DNA of 64,000 nt from Neobacillus massiliamazoniensis. Lineage in GTDB: Bacteria > Bacillota > Bacilli > Bacillales > Cytobacillaceae. How positions within the stretch are numbered: position 1 is the first letter of the stretch; the number at the start of each line of letters is the position of its first letter. The DNA is taken from assembly GCF_001048695.1 (NCBI RefSeq), contig NZ_CVRB01000003.1, forward strand, positions 434,001 to 498,000, read 5' to 3'. Positions 42,846 to 51,513 of the stretch are shown here, piece after piece. The notes under the pieces are model-generated. The model saw only the letters and a list, made by a program, of their open reading frames with translations. It searched no databases and was not told where the DNA came from. Made by a program: the position numbers and the translations under genes.

Positions 42846-42946
42846 AAAAAGGAAGGATGAATATCAACACCCCTAAAAAGGATATAAACCCTCATATAAT
42901 TCCCACAACCTTAAGTTAAATTCTATATATTTCCATGTGTGAAGCA

Positions 42947-42982
42947 AAAAAATCCATCCTGAGAGTTACAAAAGGATGGATA
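42947..42982 (-). terminator. Terminator of the heme-type membrane protein gene
   Basis: ATCCATCCT pairs with AGGATGGAT; on the minus strand a T-run follows (AAAAAAA at 42947). It lies ten bases after the stop. Confidence 0.65.
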
Positions 42983-42991
42983 TAAACAATT

Positions 42992-43492
42992 TTAAATTGG
43001 AGCAAGCATATGTATTAGAAATAAAACCGTAAAGATCATAGCCGTGATACGGTGGAACTTTTTGCGAAATCCTGTTGCTTTTTTGTGGCGTAAGTACCCA
43101 GCAAACAAAGTGACCAAAAGGAATACAAATGATGTGTAACCCATCAACATTTTGATATTTTCATACCCAATTACTGGTCCAATTTTAACAAGGTTAATCA
43201 ATACATGGCCTACGATAAGGATGGTAGAAGAAATGGATATTTTTATATGCCACTTCATAAAATATCTGGAGAAGGTTGCTAACCGAATCTTAACCTCTCT
43301 TTTATTTGTCTTTCGAATGATTAGAAAAATAAAATACATATTCACATTAAAGATAAATAAGATCATAGCTATCTGAGCTAAAAACTGGCTGATTACGATC
43401 AATGTGTTGTCATGTGGCCTAAAAAGCCATATATATATGATTGAGCCAATAATAAGCAAAACATTAACAACTGACCATATCCTATGATACAC
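42992..43492 (-). CDS. Five-helix membrane protein, cytochrome b561/ferric reductase-like
   Basis: A 166-residue protein with five predicted membrane helices. Histidines lie in membrane-facing positions (MKWHIKIS, IVGHVLIN, KKFHRITA, FLIHMLAP), a layout like diheme cytochrome b or ferric-reductase-like domains. Binding of heme is inferred only from this spacing. Ribosome site AAAGAGGGATTTGTGTGT upstream of ATG 43492. No redox partner is adjacent. Confidence 0.6.
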   Translation of the reverse strand: MYHRIWSVVNVLLIIGSIIYIWLFRPHDNTLIVISQFLAQIAMILFIFNVNMYFIFLIIRKTNKREVKIRLATFSRYFMKWHIKISISSTILIVGHVLINLVKIGPVIGYENIKMLMGYTSFVFLLVTLFAGYLRHKKATGFRKKFHRITAMIFTVLFLIHMLAPI

Positions 43493-43581
43493 ACAAATCC
43501 CTCTTTCTTGTTACAATTGGGAATTTTAGTTTTCACGAGAATTTGGTGATAACTGTGAATCTTAGGTCCAAAAGAATCAGA

Positions 43582-43728
43582 TTATTGATTTTTAAGTTTT
43601 TTTATAAGTTCTCTTTGTTCTTCTTTTAACGATGTAATTTCCAATTCTAACATTTCTATCTTCATTATTAAAGGTGACAATGCTTCTTGAAGCATTGTAC
43701 GTAGACGATCACTTTTTTCCATGTCCAT
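43582..43728 (-). CDS. 48-residue coiled-coil peptide
   Basis: A short, highly charged helical protein: MDMEKSDRLRTMLQEALSPL, then heptad-like IEMLELEITSLKEEQRELIK. It probably forms a coiled coil. ATG 43728 follows TTAAGGAGGACAAAA, so the 21 codons further upstream in this frame are not used. Function unknown. Confidence 0.6.
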   Translation of the reverse strand: MDMEKSDRLRTMLQEALSPLIMKIEMLELEITSLKEEQRELIKKLKNQ

Positions 43729-43869
43729 TTTTGTCCTCCTTAAAAAACGTGTTACTATTATTAAAAAACAATTTAAATATTGATGTAACATTTCATAATT
43801 CCGGTATTTTTAAATCTTACATCTTACAAATAAATTAAAGGAGGGGGAGCCGCCCCTCTAATTTCTTCT

Positions 43870-44190
43870 TTATTTGGAAAGCTTATTTAGCACTACATAC
43901 AAACTAACCCGATCATTACTTGTATTGGCAAAAGAAAGTTCTTCATCTTCACCGGTATGGATTAAATCTGTTTCAGTTACCTCTGATTCGCTGCCGTCAA
44001 TGATAATGGTTCCATTTCCGGACACAACAAGTAGATAGACCTCTGCACCAGGGTGTTTATGAGCTGGCAGTGTTTGTCCGGGCAAGAAGTTTAGAACAAA
44101 TGCTGTACTATTACCATTATTAAAAATAACCCGTTTTGTAAACTTTTCCTCATTAAATTCCTGATAAGTCTTAATCGATTGCCTTTCCAT
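43870..44190 (-). CDS. Cupin-domain protein
   Basis: A 106-residue single-domain cupin. Motif 1 reads PAHKHPGAEVYLLVVSGNG, giving the HxHxxxE metal set; motif 2 is degenerate around TDLIHTGEDEELSFANTSND (H kept). Such small cupins bind a metal and act as enzymes or sensors; the ligand is unknown. Start ATG 44190 has AAGGAGGGACATT upstream. Confidence 0.8.
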   Translation of the reverse strand: MERQSIKTYQEFNEEKFTKRVIFNNGNSTAFVLNFLPGQTLPAHKHPGAEVYLLVVSGNGTIIIDGSESEVTETDLIHTGEDEELSFANTSNDRVSLYVVLNKLSK

Positions 44191-44340
44191 AATGTCCCTC
44201 CTTATTTACCACCTTCATTTTAAATAAAGGTTATGTTCAATTAAGTGATTTTAATCACTTATTTTGATATTTTACTCTGGATTAAATGCCAATATGAATA
44301 GGGAAGAGGAAATACTTTTTGAACAATAATGACATTTTGT

Positions 44341-44361
44341 GGTACCCCTTATAGGGGTACC
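44341..44361. other. Perfect palindrome GGTACCCCT-TAT-AGGGGTACC
   Basis: A 9-bp perfect inverted repeat with a 3-base loop and no T-run, upstream of the cupin gene. It could be an operator or an RNA structure. Confidence 0.5.
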
Positions 44362-44404
44362 ACCAGCAAAACGCGAATTTACAACGCTAAGGAAATTCAA
44401 AAAT

Positions 44405-44447
44405 AAAAAGCCCAATTTCTCAGTAAAATTGAGAAATTGGGCTTTTT
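44405..44447. terminator. Strong bidirectional hairpin
   Basis: An 18-bp perfect stem (AAAAAGCCCAATTTCTCA with its complement) with T-runs on both strands. It is not directly attached to an intact gene. Confidence 0.75.
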
Positions 44448-44462
44448 CGTTATTTTAAAAAT

Positions 44463-44481
44463 CGCCCGATTGTGGAAAATC
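44463..44481. repeat. GATCTTCCACAATCGGGCG repeat, copy 4 (minus)
   Basis: Reverse-complement copy (CGCCCGATTGTGGAAAATC) directly after the strong hairpin. Confidence 0.55.
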
Positions 44482-44727
44482 ATCAAGCTTCTATTAGCTG
44501 ATTGAATAAGAATTTGTTCCACAACTATTAAGTTATGATCCTTAAAAGTTAAATTCACCTCCAACAATCCCTTCAAAGCCGTCAATCTCCATCTTTTGAA
44601 TTCCCTGACCATTGCTGATCCTAAGCCAAACAACTATACCACCTCTAGCAAAATAATTAACATATCATATTCAGGAAAGGTTAGTTAGCTAATAGCATAT
44701 GTTTTATTGAAAGGGTGTGATTGAATT

Positions 44728-44889
44728 ATGGATCGGCAGAAATGGGGCGTTGGAGTATTAGTATTCATTGGCTGCATGTTTCTTGGTGGAGGAGTGGGAT
44801 CTTTGTTAGGAAATTCCCAAATTGGATGGCTGATAGGAATGGGTGTTGGATTTCTTGGGATGGCTTTAACGAGACTGATTAGAAAATAA
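44728..44889 (+). CDS. 53-residue Gly-rich membrane protein
   Basis: MDRQKWGVGVLVFIGCMFLG begins a protein with two short membrane helices rich in Gly (GGGVGSLLGN; IGWLIGMGVGFLGMA) and a basic tail. An AAAGGGTGTG ribosome site lies about 10 bases upstream. It resembles small DUF-type membrane proteins of Bacillus but I cannot name a family. A terminator follows at 44985. Confidence 0.6.
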   Translation: MDRQKWGVGVLVFIGCMFLGGGVGSLLGNSQIGWLIGMGVGFLGMALTRLIRK

Positions 44890-44984
44890 TAGAACGGGTG
44901 TTCTTCTTCCGGTAAATAAGGCAATATGCAATTTGGTAATTACTTACATACTAGCCTTGTAACATGTAGTAATCGTACTCATAC

Positions 44985-45018
44985 AAAGCCACTCTCTAAC
45001 AGAAAGTGGCTCTTTTTA
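44985..45018 (+). terminator. Terminator after the Gly-rich membrane protein
   Basis: AGCCACT pairs with AGTGGCT around an 11-base loop, followed by CTTTTTATTTT. Confidence 0.7.
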
Positions 45019-45237
45019 TTTTCGGCTCTATTAAATTTCATTGATTTTTAGTCGAATTAAGTCTTATAATGTAGAATTTTTCCACATTTAAAATCTCGAT
45101 TAGCTTATTTTCAAATAATCTATTTACTGTTCTTATTAGTGGGAAATTTAAATTCAAAATATACACACCTATTTACTGGTACGATTTATTAACAATTATA
45201 GCAAAAAAACTCATTCCTTCTTAAAGTAATCTGCCAG

Positions 45238-45549
45238 TTACTTGAAGAAGAAACTTAAAATCGGAGGCAATAACAATAATGATACTGAACTGAAAATAAG
45301 CAATTTGAAAACTTTTTCTGAAAGTTTTACTCTACCCTTTCCTTTGTACCACCCACTAAATTGCAATTTATTTCTATAAAGAACAAATAATAAAATAAAA
45401 ATCGCAATTACTCCCATCCAACCATAACTATTCATATCCGTTCCTAATTTTGTATAGATATAATTGATAATGCCACTTGAAATTGCCCCGAGAAAAAGAA
45501 ATATGAAAATTATTCGTATTAACTCCAATAGTACCCTCATCACATCCAC
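45238..45549 (-). CDS. Three-helix hypothetical membrane protein
   Basis: A 103-residue protein with helices at about 8-28, 43-58 and 82-101 and a basic loop (GWYKGKGRVKLSEK). Not recognised. A weak GGTTGGAGTG ribosome site precedes ATG 45549; ATG 45540 is an alternative. Monocistronic. Confidence 0.55.
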   Translation of the reverse strand: MDVMRVLLELIRIIFIFLFLGAISSGIINYIYTKLGTDMNSYGWMGVIAIFILLFVLYRNKLQFSGWYKGKGRVKLSEKVFKLLIFSSVSLLLLPPILSFFFK

Positions 45550-46132
45550 ACTCCAACCTTTTATTTTATAGTTAATTTACCACATATAACCATATTGTTA
45601 TTGAACTATCTGCCCCTTTAATTTAAGTACAATCCTTCATAAACTTATATCCACATAAAAGTATGTAAACACTGACGATTTCATTTTTTAAATACCTCAG
45701 CATACTACAAACGAAGAATCTCGAGAAACCCCGCTTTTGTTATGTTCTTATTTTTCACACACACTTAATCGGTTCTATAAAAGTTAGTTTATCATCCTCT
45801 GAAGAGACCTTCTGCTTACGGTTAAGATAAATTTGGTAAGCAAAAAGAGGTGTTTCTTTTGAAAGATTTGGGAATGTCTATTTCCTATAGAGGATATTTT
45901 TAATAGACGAAGTACAAAAAAACAAGAATATTGTCGAATAATATAAGCGTTAAGCAAAAAGTCCGATCACACTTAATAAACAAGACATCGAGGTAATAAA
46001 GACCCCATAAAAGAAGTAAAAAGTAAACTTTCTTACAAACCAATACGATTTTTCTATCAACCTTTAACTTACACATATATATAGGCTATTGATAATCGAA
46101 ATACTAAATTTAAAATTTTTCGAGGTGCGAAT
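45550..46132. other. Gene-poor gap
   Basis: AT-rich sequence without a frame I can support. A 14-codon frame with a weak ribosome site near 45859 is the only start-like signal. The region precedes a broken recombinase and may be debris from the same element. Confidence 0.4.
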
Positions 46133-46255
46133 ATGTCATTTAATCTTAAAAGTAAAGTGTTAGAGAAGAAAAAAAGGAAAGAAACACTTGTTCGTAGATT
46201 ATATTTGCTGTTGCAACAAAACAGAAAATTGAAGACTAATGGAGAAGAATCTTAG
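46133..46255 (+). CDS. 40-residue basic peptide
   Basis: ATG 46133 after GAGGTGCGAAT encodes MSFNLKSKVLEKKKRKETLV and twenty more residues rich in Lys/Arg/Gln. It directly precedes the recombinase remnant and may be an accessory peptide or stub. Function unknown. Confidence 0.35.
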   Translation: MSFNLKSKVLEKKKRKETLVRRLYLLLQQNRKLKTNGEES

Positions 46256-46375
46256 ATTACAGTTATCTTGGGCTACATTATGGGCTGAATTTTACATCCA
46301 ATCTTATGGATTGAAATTCCTGAACCACCTTAATAATGCAGTTATTTTTGCTGCACAAAGAACTATGGGTGACAG

Positions 46376-47229
46376 AGGTTACTGAATAATGGCAAACAAA
46401 ATGGTAGCGTTAGCTTCTCAGCAGAAGGGCTTCTTATTAGTGGTAAGTACTCGGGATTATGGGTTAGAAATTACATATACGTAACATTACTTATTCGATA
46501 TTTAAAGGACGTTAAAGTTGATACCATATCCACTGTTCATCTAAAAGATTACCTGGCTAAGTCTTACGAAACCCTAAAACCTTCAAGTTTATCTCACCGA
46601 ATACGTTTTATGAAATCATTTTTTCGTTGGCCACACGAGGAAGGACATGTTTCAAAAAATCTTGCTACTAAAATAAAGGAACCGAAAGCAGGGAAACGAA
46701 TTCCTAAGTTTTTAACAGAAATTGAAATTGAACATTTACGTGAGGCGTGTTCCAGTCCATTGGAAAAGGCATTGTTTGAATTCATGTTTTCTACAGGATG
46801 CCGCATAGGAGAAATTGTTACATTACAGAGGAGTGGAATAAATTGGTCAAACCGTACTGCCATTGTTAGGGGAAAAGGAGATAAAGAAAGAGAAGTTTAT
46901 TTTAATATCGCTGCGAAATTTGGCTTAAACGATACCTTGAACAACGCCAGGATTGCGATACAGCCATTTTTGTCACCGAACGGTATCCTCATCGAATGAG
47001 TATTGCCCAAATGAGATACATCATTAAGCGGATTTCAAAAAGGGCAGGAATTAATAAAACGATCCATCCACACCAGCTGAGGCAGAGCTATGCTACTCAC
47101 ATGTTAAATAATGGTGCCCCTCTTGAAGTCATGCAGAGTTTACTAGGTCACGAGAAAAGTGAGACTATGAGGATATATGCTCAGTTAAGCGGGAGTTTAA
47201 GGCAAGAGCTTTATAGGAAGTATTTTTAA
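46376..47229 (+). pseudogene. Tyrosine recombinase (XerC/D-like), frameshifted
   Basis: Two adjacent frames together give one integrase. The first (to TGA at 46997) holds the SAM-like core-binding domain and the first half of the catalytic domain, with the catalytic Arg in STGCRIGEIV and Lys in VRGKGDKERE. The second (from about 46973) carries FVTERYPHRMSIAQMRYI, the HPHQLRQSYATHML box, LLGHEKSET and the nucleophile in RIYAQLS. All RKHRHY residues are thus kept; a single frameshift near 46970 and a missing N-terminal start break the gene. No partner att sites were found. Confidence 0.75.
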
Positions 47230-47240
47230 GAAGGGTCGTA

Positions 47241-47275
47241 AAAAAGGCAATGCCGAAAAAAGCATTGCTTTTCTT
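47241..47275 (+). terminator. Terminator after the recombinase remnant
   Basis: AAGGCAATGC pairs with GCATTGCTTT (one G-U) and is followed by TTC. The rest of the gap to 47584 is AT-rich and shows no gene. Confidence 0.6.
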
Positions 47276-47584
47276 CAATTCTTGCACCTGTTAGTTTAAG
47301 TGCATTTTTTCACAAACTTTAGAACTAATTTCATTTATTACAGGAATGCTGCCCCTATAGTTAAAGAAAAAAATCCTGTAAAAACAGATTTTAATCAAAT
47401 TTTATTATAAATGTTCAATCTATATTTTACATAATCGAACTTTGTTTTAAATGATCAATCTTTTTTATAAAACTACAAGAACAGGTATGCTTATTTTTTC
47501 CATTGCCCCATTTTAGTTTCATTTGATTGAATTGTTAGTATATCTCTTGTGAAATTTTGTTAAGTGTTTACTTTAGATAATGCA

Positions 47585-47600
47585 CTTACTTAAATGTAAG
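47585..47600. promoter_or_regulatory. Putative HxlR operator 1
   Basis: CTTACTTAAATGTAAG is a dyad (arms CTTAC/GTAAG) touching the ribosome site of the HxlR gene. A sister dyad occurs upstream of the NmrA gene at 48175. Confidence 0.6.
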
Positions 47601-47614
47601 GGGATGATTTATCA

Positions 47615-47947
47615 ATGATTCATCAGCGTAAATGTCCAGTTGAGACACTTATTCATGTTTTAGGTGGCAAATGGAAGCCAATGATTTTATGGCATTTGAT
47701 TGAATCCAATAAGCGATTCAACGATCTGGAAAAGCTTATACCTGATGTTTCACAAAAAATTTTTTCACAACATCTCCGAGATTTGGAACGAGAAGGCATA
47801 GTCGATAGAACGGTCTACCCTACCATCCCTCCAAAAGTAGAATATTCCATTAGTGAATACGGCAAAAAATTAATCCCTGTAGCAGAAGTCATGTGTGCTT
47901 GGGGAGAAAATCATAATAAGCGGAAATATAAAGAATCAGCGTCTTAA
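47615..47947 (+). CDS. HxlR-family transcriptional regulator
   Basis: A 110-residue winged-helix regulator. Family hallmarks: CPVETLIHVLGGKWKPMILW, then RFNDLEKLIPDVSQKIFSQH and LRDLEREGIVDRTVYPTIPP. Cys7 precedes the first helix, as in redox- or aldehyde-sensing HxlR members. Ribosome site TAAGGGGATGATTTATCA. It is followed by a terminator and then an NmrA/DUF2269 gene pair that shares its operator motif, so it probably controls both. Confidence 0.9.
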   Translation: MIHQRKCPVETLIHVLGGKWKPMILWHLIESNKRFNDLEKLIPDVSQKIFSQHLRDLEREGIVDRTVYPTIPPKVEYSISEYGKKLIPVAEVMCAWGENHNKRKYKESAS

Positions 47948-47990
47948 AGCTGGTTCAATGAACTTGTACACTAATTCAATCAACTCAAAA

Positions 47991-48026
47991 CAAAAGCTGC
48001 CACGGGATACCGGGCAGCTTTTGTTT
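47991..48026 (+). terminator. hxlR-gene terminator
   Basis: CAAAAGCTGCC pairs with GGCAGCTTTTG, 11-base loop, followed by TTT. Confidence 0.75.
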
Positions 48027-48174
48027 ACCTACAGTCGGCACTCCTGTTATGAATTAATTTTCTGGTTTGAGTTAATAAAACTCCTGATGGTGTAGGATTG
48101 TCGCCAATCTGTCTTTAGAAATTTCCTGTTCTCAGAACTCCGCGTGAACAATTAAGTCATCCCATTCTGTCATG

Positions 48175-48204
48175 CTTACTTTTAAGTAAGTACCGTACTT
48201 TAAA
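48175..48204. promoter_or_regulatory. Putative HxlR operator 2, overlapping dyads
   Basis: CTTACTTTTAAGTAAG (7-bp arms) is immediately followed by, and overlaps, AAGTACCGTACTT (6-bp arms). It shares CTTACTT...GTAAG with the site before the hxlR-type gene. Located about 100 bases upstream of the NmrA-like start. Confidence 0.6.
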
Positions 48205-48286
48205 GTGGGTTCTTAACATAATATTAAAACGGTGCTAAGCTTGAGTTAACCAAATATTAGGAGCCATTTAAGAGGAGGAAAGAACA

Positions 48287-49015
48287 ATGAAAATTATTGT
48301 TTTTGGAGCGACGGGGAATACAGGAAAAAGAGTGTTGGCGCGGGGGATAAAAATGGGGCATGAAATGACAGCATTTGTGCGAAATTCTGAGAAGCTTTAT
48401 GATCAACTAGGTGAGCATTCCGCACAGCATGTGAAAGTGATTGTGGACGATATTATGGATCCGGTCATCGTCGGTGAGGCGCTCGCGCATCAAAACGCCG
48501 CTATTATTGCAGCCGGCCATGCGGGCCAGGGAGAAGAGTTTGTTCGTATCGTCGATAACATTATAACCCAATGTGAATGCCAACCAAGTTTCTCTGGGCG
48601 GGTATGGATGATGGGAGGAGCCGGACTGCTGGGTATTCCATATACCGATCTTATCGGCAACAATTTACCCGGCTTCCCGCCTGAGTATAAAAATCACAAC
48701 CGGAATTTCGAACGGCTACAGCAGACTCAACTCGATTGGTCCATTATGTGTCCGGGAACAATGATTGATTCGATAGAGCATCCAGATCCGGTTCATCTGC
48801 ATGTAACAACGGAAACATTGCCCGTTCCGATTCCGGAGATGATCAAGGAATATTCCGAGGCAGATATAGCCCGTCACTTGTTCAGCCGACTTCAAGAGCT
48901 GGTTGTTGCTTATGACGATGTCGCGAAATGTATGCTGGACCATATAGAGCTAGGAGGATCGTTTAAAAGAAAAAGGGTCGGTCTTGCCTATCAAAGCGAT
49001 ATTCTGGTGCACTGA
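48287..49015 (+). CDS. NAD(P)-binding NmrA/atypical SDR protein
   Basis: A 242-residue Rossmann protein. The cofactor loop is IVFGATGNTGKRVL (4-17), followed by TAFVRNSEKL, as in NmrA/YwnB-type reductases and epimerases. No classical SDR Tyr-Lys pair is obvious, so it may be a redox sensor or a quinone/flavin-type reductase. Ribosome site AGAGGAGGAAAGAACA. Its GC content is visibly higher than its surroundings, which points to transfer together with the next gene. It lies under the HxlR-type operator. Confidence 0.82.
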   Translation: MKIIVFGATGNTGKRVLARGIKMGHEMTAFVRNSEKLYDQLGEHSAQHVKVIVDDIMDPVIVGEALAHQNAAIIAAGHAGQGEEFVRIVDNIITQCECQPSFSGRVWMMGGAGLLGIPYTDLIGNNLPGFPPEYKNHNRNFERLQQTQLDWSIMCPGTMIDSIEHPDPVHLHVTTETLPVPIPEMIKEYSEADIARHLFSRLQELVVAYDDVAKCMLDHIELGGSFKRKRVGLAYQSDILVH

Positions 49016-49026
49016 GGAAAAGGGAG

Positions 49027-49488
49027 ATGATCGGTTTGTTTGGATTACTGCTCGTTTTGCATATATTGGCTGCGATCGCCATAATTGGTCCAGCTTTCGT
49101 GATGCCCATCATTCGAAGATCCGTGAGAACCGTCGGTCAACTGCGCTTTGCTTTTAGTATAACGACCAAACTTGCCATAATACCTAAAATTGGCGGAGCC
49201 GTTCTTATTATAACCGGGGTTTGGCTTATGATCATAACCAAGATGGGGTTATCTCAAATGTGGTTGAATGTATCCTTCCTTTTATTGCTGCTCATGGTCG
49301 TCATGATCGACGGATTGATCGAGCCGCGTATGAAAAAGATCATAAAGATCGTATCTGAAAGTCAAGACCAGGGTAATGAAATACCCGCCGAGTTCGGTCT
49401 GTTGATGAAAAAAATCGTACCAATGGAGACGGCGGCACAGCTGCTGATGATTGCCATATTGGTGCTTATGGTCGTTAAGCCATTTTAA
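49027..49488 (+). CDS. DUF2269-family membrane protein
   Basis: A 153-residue membrane protein with four helices (1-24, 52-71, 78-98, about 131-151). The N-terminal GLLLVLHILAAIAIIGPAFV, with conserved His in helix 1, matches DUF2269/YphA-type integral proteins. It begins 11 bases after the NmrA-like gene, so both form one operon, and the pair is a common HxlR target arrangement (inferred). Function unknown; a redox-linked membrane role is possible. Confidence 0.75.
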   Translation: MIGLFGLLLVLHILAAIAIIGPAFVMPIIRRSVRTVGQLRFAFSITTKLAIIPKIGGAVLIITGVWLMIITKMGLSQMWLNVSFLLLLLMVVMIDGLIEPRMKKIIKIVSESQDQGNEIPAEFGLLMKKIVPMETAAQLLMIAILVLMVVKPF

Positions 49489-49621
49489 AGAAGTCAACGG
49501 GAGCGACTTGATCACAATTTAACCACTAACGCATCAAAATCCAGGGATCTATGATAATAAAGGGAGCCATTTTTTCAAATTTATCCCTTCTCGACAATCC
49601 CCATGGTAAAGAGGTGATATT

Positions 49622-49699
49622 ATGGGGGTCAACCTTGAAGGGAGAATCATAGAAATTCGCAGTTTCCCAATAAAATCTGTTTTAGGCGAGTTATTATAA
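49622..49699 (+). pseudogene. MOSC-domain N-terminal stub
   Basis: ATG 49622 after AGAGGTGATATT encodes MGVNLEGRIIEIRSFPIKSV and LGELL, then TAA. I-x-E-I-R-x-F-P-I-K-S is the opening of MOSC N-terminal beta-barrel proteins. The rest of the gene is absent. Confidence 0.55.
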
Positions 49700-49762
49700 A
49701 TGTTGCTTTAAAATAAAAATTGATTAAAAACACCCCGCAAATCCACATTTTACGTTAAATTA

Positions 49763-49804
49763 AATGAACCTGTTTTGAAAAGGATTGTTCAAAACAGGTT
49801 CATT
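49763..49804 (+). terminator. Strong terminator hairpin
   Basis: A 14-bp perfect stem, AATGAACCTGTTTT with its complement, followed by CTTTAT. Confidence 0.7.
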
Positions 49805-49858
49805 CTTTATGAAGCACTATACAATTTTTATAAAAAAGTTTGATCATTTTCTACCGAT

Positions 49859-49891
49859 GATCTACAACAATCGCTCCCGATTGTTGTAGAT
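49859..49891. repeat. GATCTACAACAATCG repeat, copy 5 (full hairpin)
   Basis: ATCTACAACAATCG (49860-49873) pairs perfectly with CGATTGTTGTAGAT (49878-49891), loop CTCC. It is a complete member of the family at 18956, 32720, 33797 and 44463. Confidence 0.65.
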
Positions 49892-49996
49892 TGAAAAATG
49901 CGAAAGAGCTGCCACAATAGCTCCTCAGGAATTTTACTAAAGCACCCGTTTGTTTAAGTACAATATTTCACAATTCTTGACTTTACTCGAGTCCAT

Positions 49997-50176
49997 TTAA
50001 TTGTGATAAGTGATGTGTAAAATGATAGAACGGTAAGGATACATGCCGTTGGTAACTAACGAAATCCTCCCATGTCGTGTTTTCTCTTGGATTGTAGTGG
50101 CTATCAGTTCTCTATTAATCGTATCTTTCTCTTTTGGTTGTTCCGTTTGACCTGGCTGCTCGCCCAAAAAGCCCAT
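49997..50176 (-). CDS. 59-residue hypothetical protein
   Basis: Minus-strand frame starting MGFLGEQPGQTEQPKEKDTI, followed by a mixed helix and IISLVTNG-like strand (GRISLVTNGMYPYRSIILHI). No good ribosome site. The composition looks like protein, so it may be real or a gene stub. No family recognised. Confidence 0.3.
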   Translation of the reverse strand: MGFLGEQPGQTEQPKEKDTINRELIATTIQEKTRHGRISLVTNGMYPYRSIILHITYHN

Positions 50177-50287
50177 TTCTATAAAAATATGTTAATGACT
50201 ATTATACTTGTCCATTCTTTAACTTGTCCAAAGAATACTTTAACAATGTAAAACCTAAAAAAATTATAATGAAATGAGGTGTTTTTA

Positions 50288-51085
50288 ATGGGATGTAATG
50301 ATAATCTTCAACCCAATCAAGCAAGTCAATCCGATCCTCCAGGTCCTTGTCCAGTAACACCAACACCACTAAGTTCATTTACGAGTGCAAATACCTCAAC
50401 AGTAGCTGGACCAACTGTTAGTAGGATTAAAGTTCCTGTTGTTCTAGCAGAGCCAACAATCCAAATTCCGATTGAGACAACGATTACCCTTAATAATCCT
50501 CCAGCAACTGAAATTAAAAGAGTCACAAAAAATGTATTTCTCGATCAAGTGAAAATTGTTCCGGTTGCACCATTTACACGTGTTGACGGTACTGACTTTT
50601 TTACCTTTTCAAGAGCTAAATTATTTATAGCAGGGCATATTCGCAAAAATATTGAATATACTCAGGCTGGGATTACATCGGTATGTACTGTATTTCTTAC
50701 AGATACAGTTGTCGATATTCCATTCACTGGCTTTACAGAACTTAGTGTAGCGGCTGGAACGCTCATTAATCTACCAATCTTAGGTATTAATGAATCTTCC
50801 GAGTCTAGTTTCCTTAGTGACGTAAACAACTTAAATGCTCGCTTGGATAAATTCTTCTTCAACAATCTTGTCAAATTCAATGAACAGCCATTTGGTGAGT
50901 TAGTAGCCGCAAACTTCTTTGAACTTGATTTTTCGCCAACGGAGCCAGCAGCTGAGGGATTTTTTATCACGTTGACTGAAAAACTCGTCCTAGAGCTTAC
51001 TGTAAAAGTATTACAAACTCAGCAACTTGCAGTTACTTTAACTACAGTCGTTCCTAATCTTCCTGGTCTTACTCCTCCTATGTAA
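50288..51085 (+). CDS. CsxC-like spore-surface protein (DUF3794-type)
   Basis: A 265-residue protein. After a Thr/Ser/Pro-rich N-terminus (1-45), two related beta-domains are visible around KVPVVLAEPTIQIPIETTIT and KLFIAGHIRKNIEYTQAG, the latter typical of SpoIVA/SipL/CsxC-type spore-envelope domains. Cys3 and Cys21 near the N-terminus could cross-link. The likely location is the coat or exosporium (inferred). ATG 50288 is chosen because GAAATGAGGTG precedes it. Probably made late in sporulation. Confidence 0.6.
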   Translation: MGCNDNLQPNQASQSDPPGPCPVTPTPLSSFTSANTSTVAGPTVSRIKVPVVLAEPTIQIPIETTITLNNPPATEIKRVTKNVFLDQVKIVPVAPFTRVDGTDFFTFSRAKLFIAGHIRKNIEYTQAGITSVCTVFLTDTVVDIPFTGFTELSVAAGTLINLPILGINESSESSFLSDVNNLNARLDKFFFNNLVKFNEQPFGELVAANFFELDFSPTEPAAEGFFITLTEKLVLELTVKVLQTQQLAVTLTTVVPNLPGLTPPM

Positions 51086-51088
51086 TGG

Positions 51089-51397
51089 ATGTTCTTCAGT
51101 ATATGTAAGAAAAAGGGTTCTGTTTCTTGTAAACAGAGCTTTCTTCCAATTCAATCCTTGTATAACACTCAAATAGTCCTAAAAAATGCACAGGATAAAG
51201 AAAAGATCATAAACGAATTAAATTTTTCTGAAGAAGGTAAATCGCTTCAACAAGTAGAAGAAATATTTTTTAAAAATGGGATAAAAATATTAGGTTCAAT
51301 TCAAACAAAAGACAGTAATCCTTTTCAGTTAATCTGTTTTGATTATGAAACAAATCCAAACGGTGATTTTATTTATAGAGATGTTCGTTTTATTTAA
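51089..51397 (+). CDS. 102-residue hypothetical protein
   Basis: A charged protein with a basic Cys-containing start (CKKKGSVSCKQSF) and helical middle (NELNFSEEGKSLQQVEEIFF). It begins 3 bases after the CsxC-like stop but lacks a good ribosome site, so translation may be coupled to the upstream gene. Not recognised. A terminator follows at 51415. Confidence 0.45.
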   Translation: MFFSICKKKGSVSCKQSFLPIQSLYNTQIVLKNAQDKEKIINELNFSEEGKSLQQVEEIFFKNGIKILGSIQTKDSNPFQLICFDYETNPNGDFIYRDVRFI

Positions 51398-51414
51398 ATG
51401 ATATTCTTACGCAC

Positions 51415-51448
51415 AAAAAGCTAGAGGATTAAATCTTAGCTTTTTTTA
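51415..51448 (+). terminator. Terminator of the CsxC-like operon
   Basis: AAAAAGCTA pairs with TTAGCTTTTT, loop of 12, followed by TTTAG. Confidence 0.7.
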
Positions 51449-51513
51449 GTTTTGAAAAATATCACATTATTGAAATTCTTTTTTACATAGTTTACCAGAG
51501 GGAATTGCTATTA

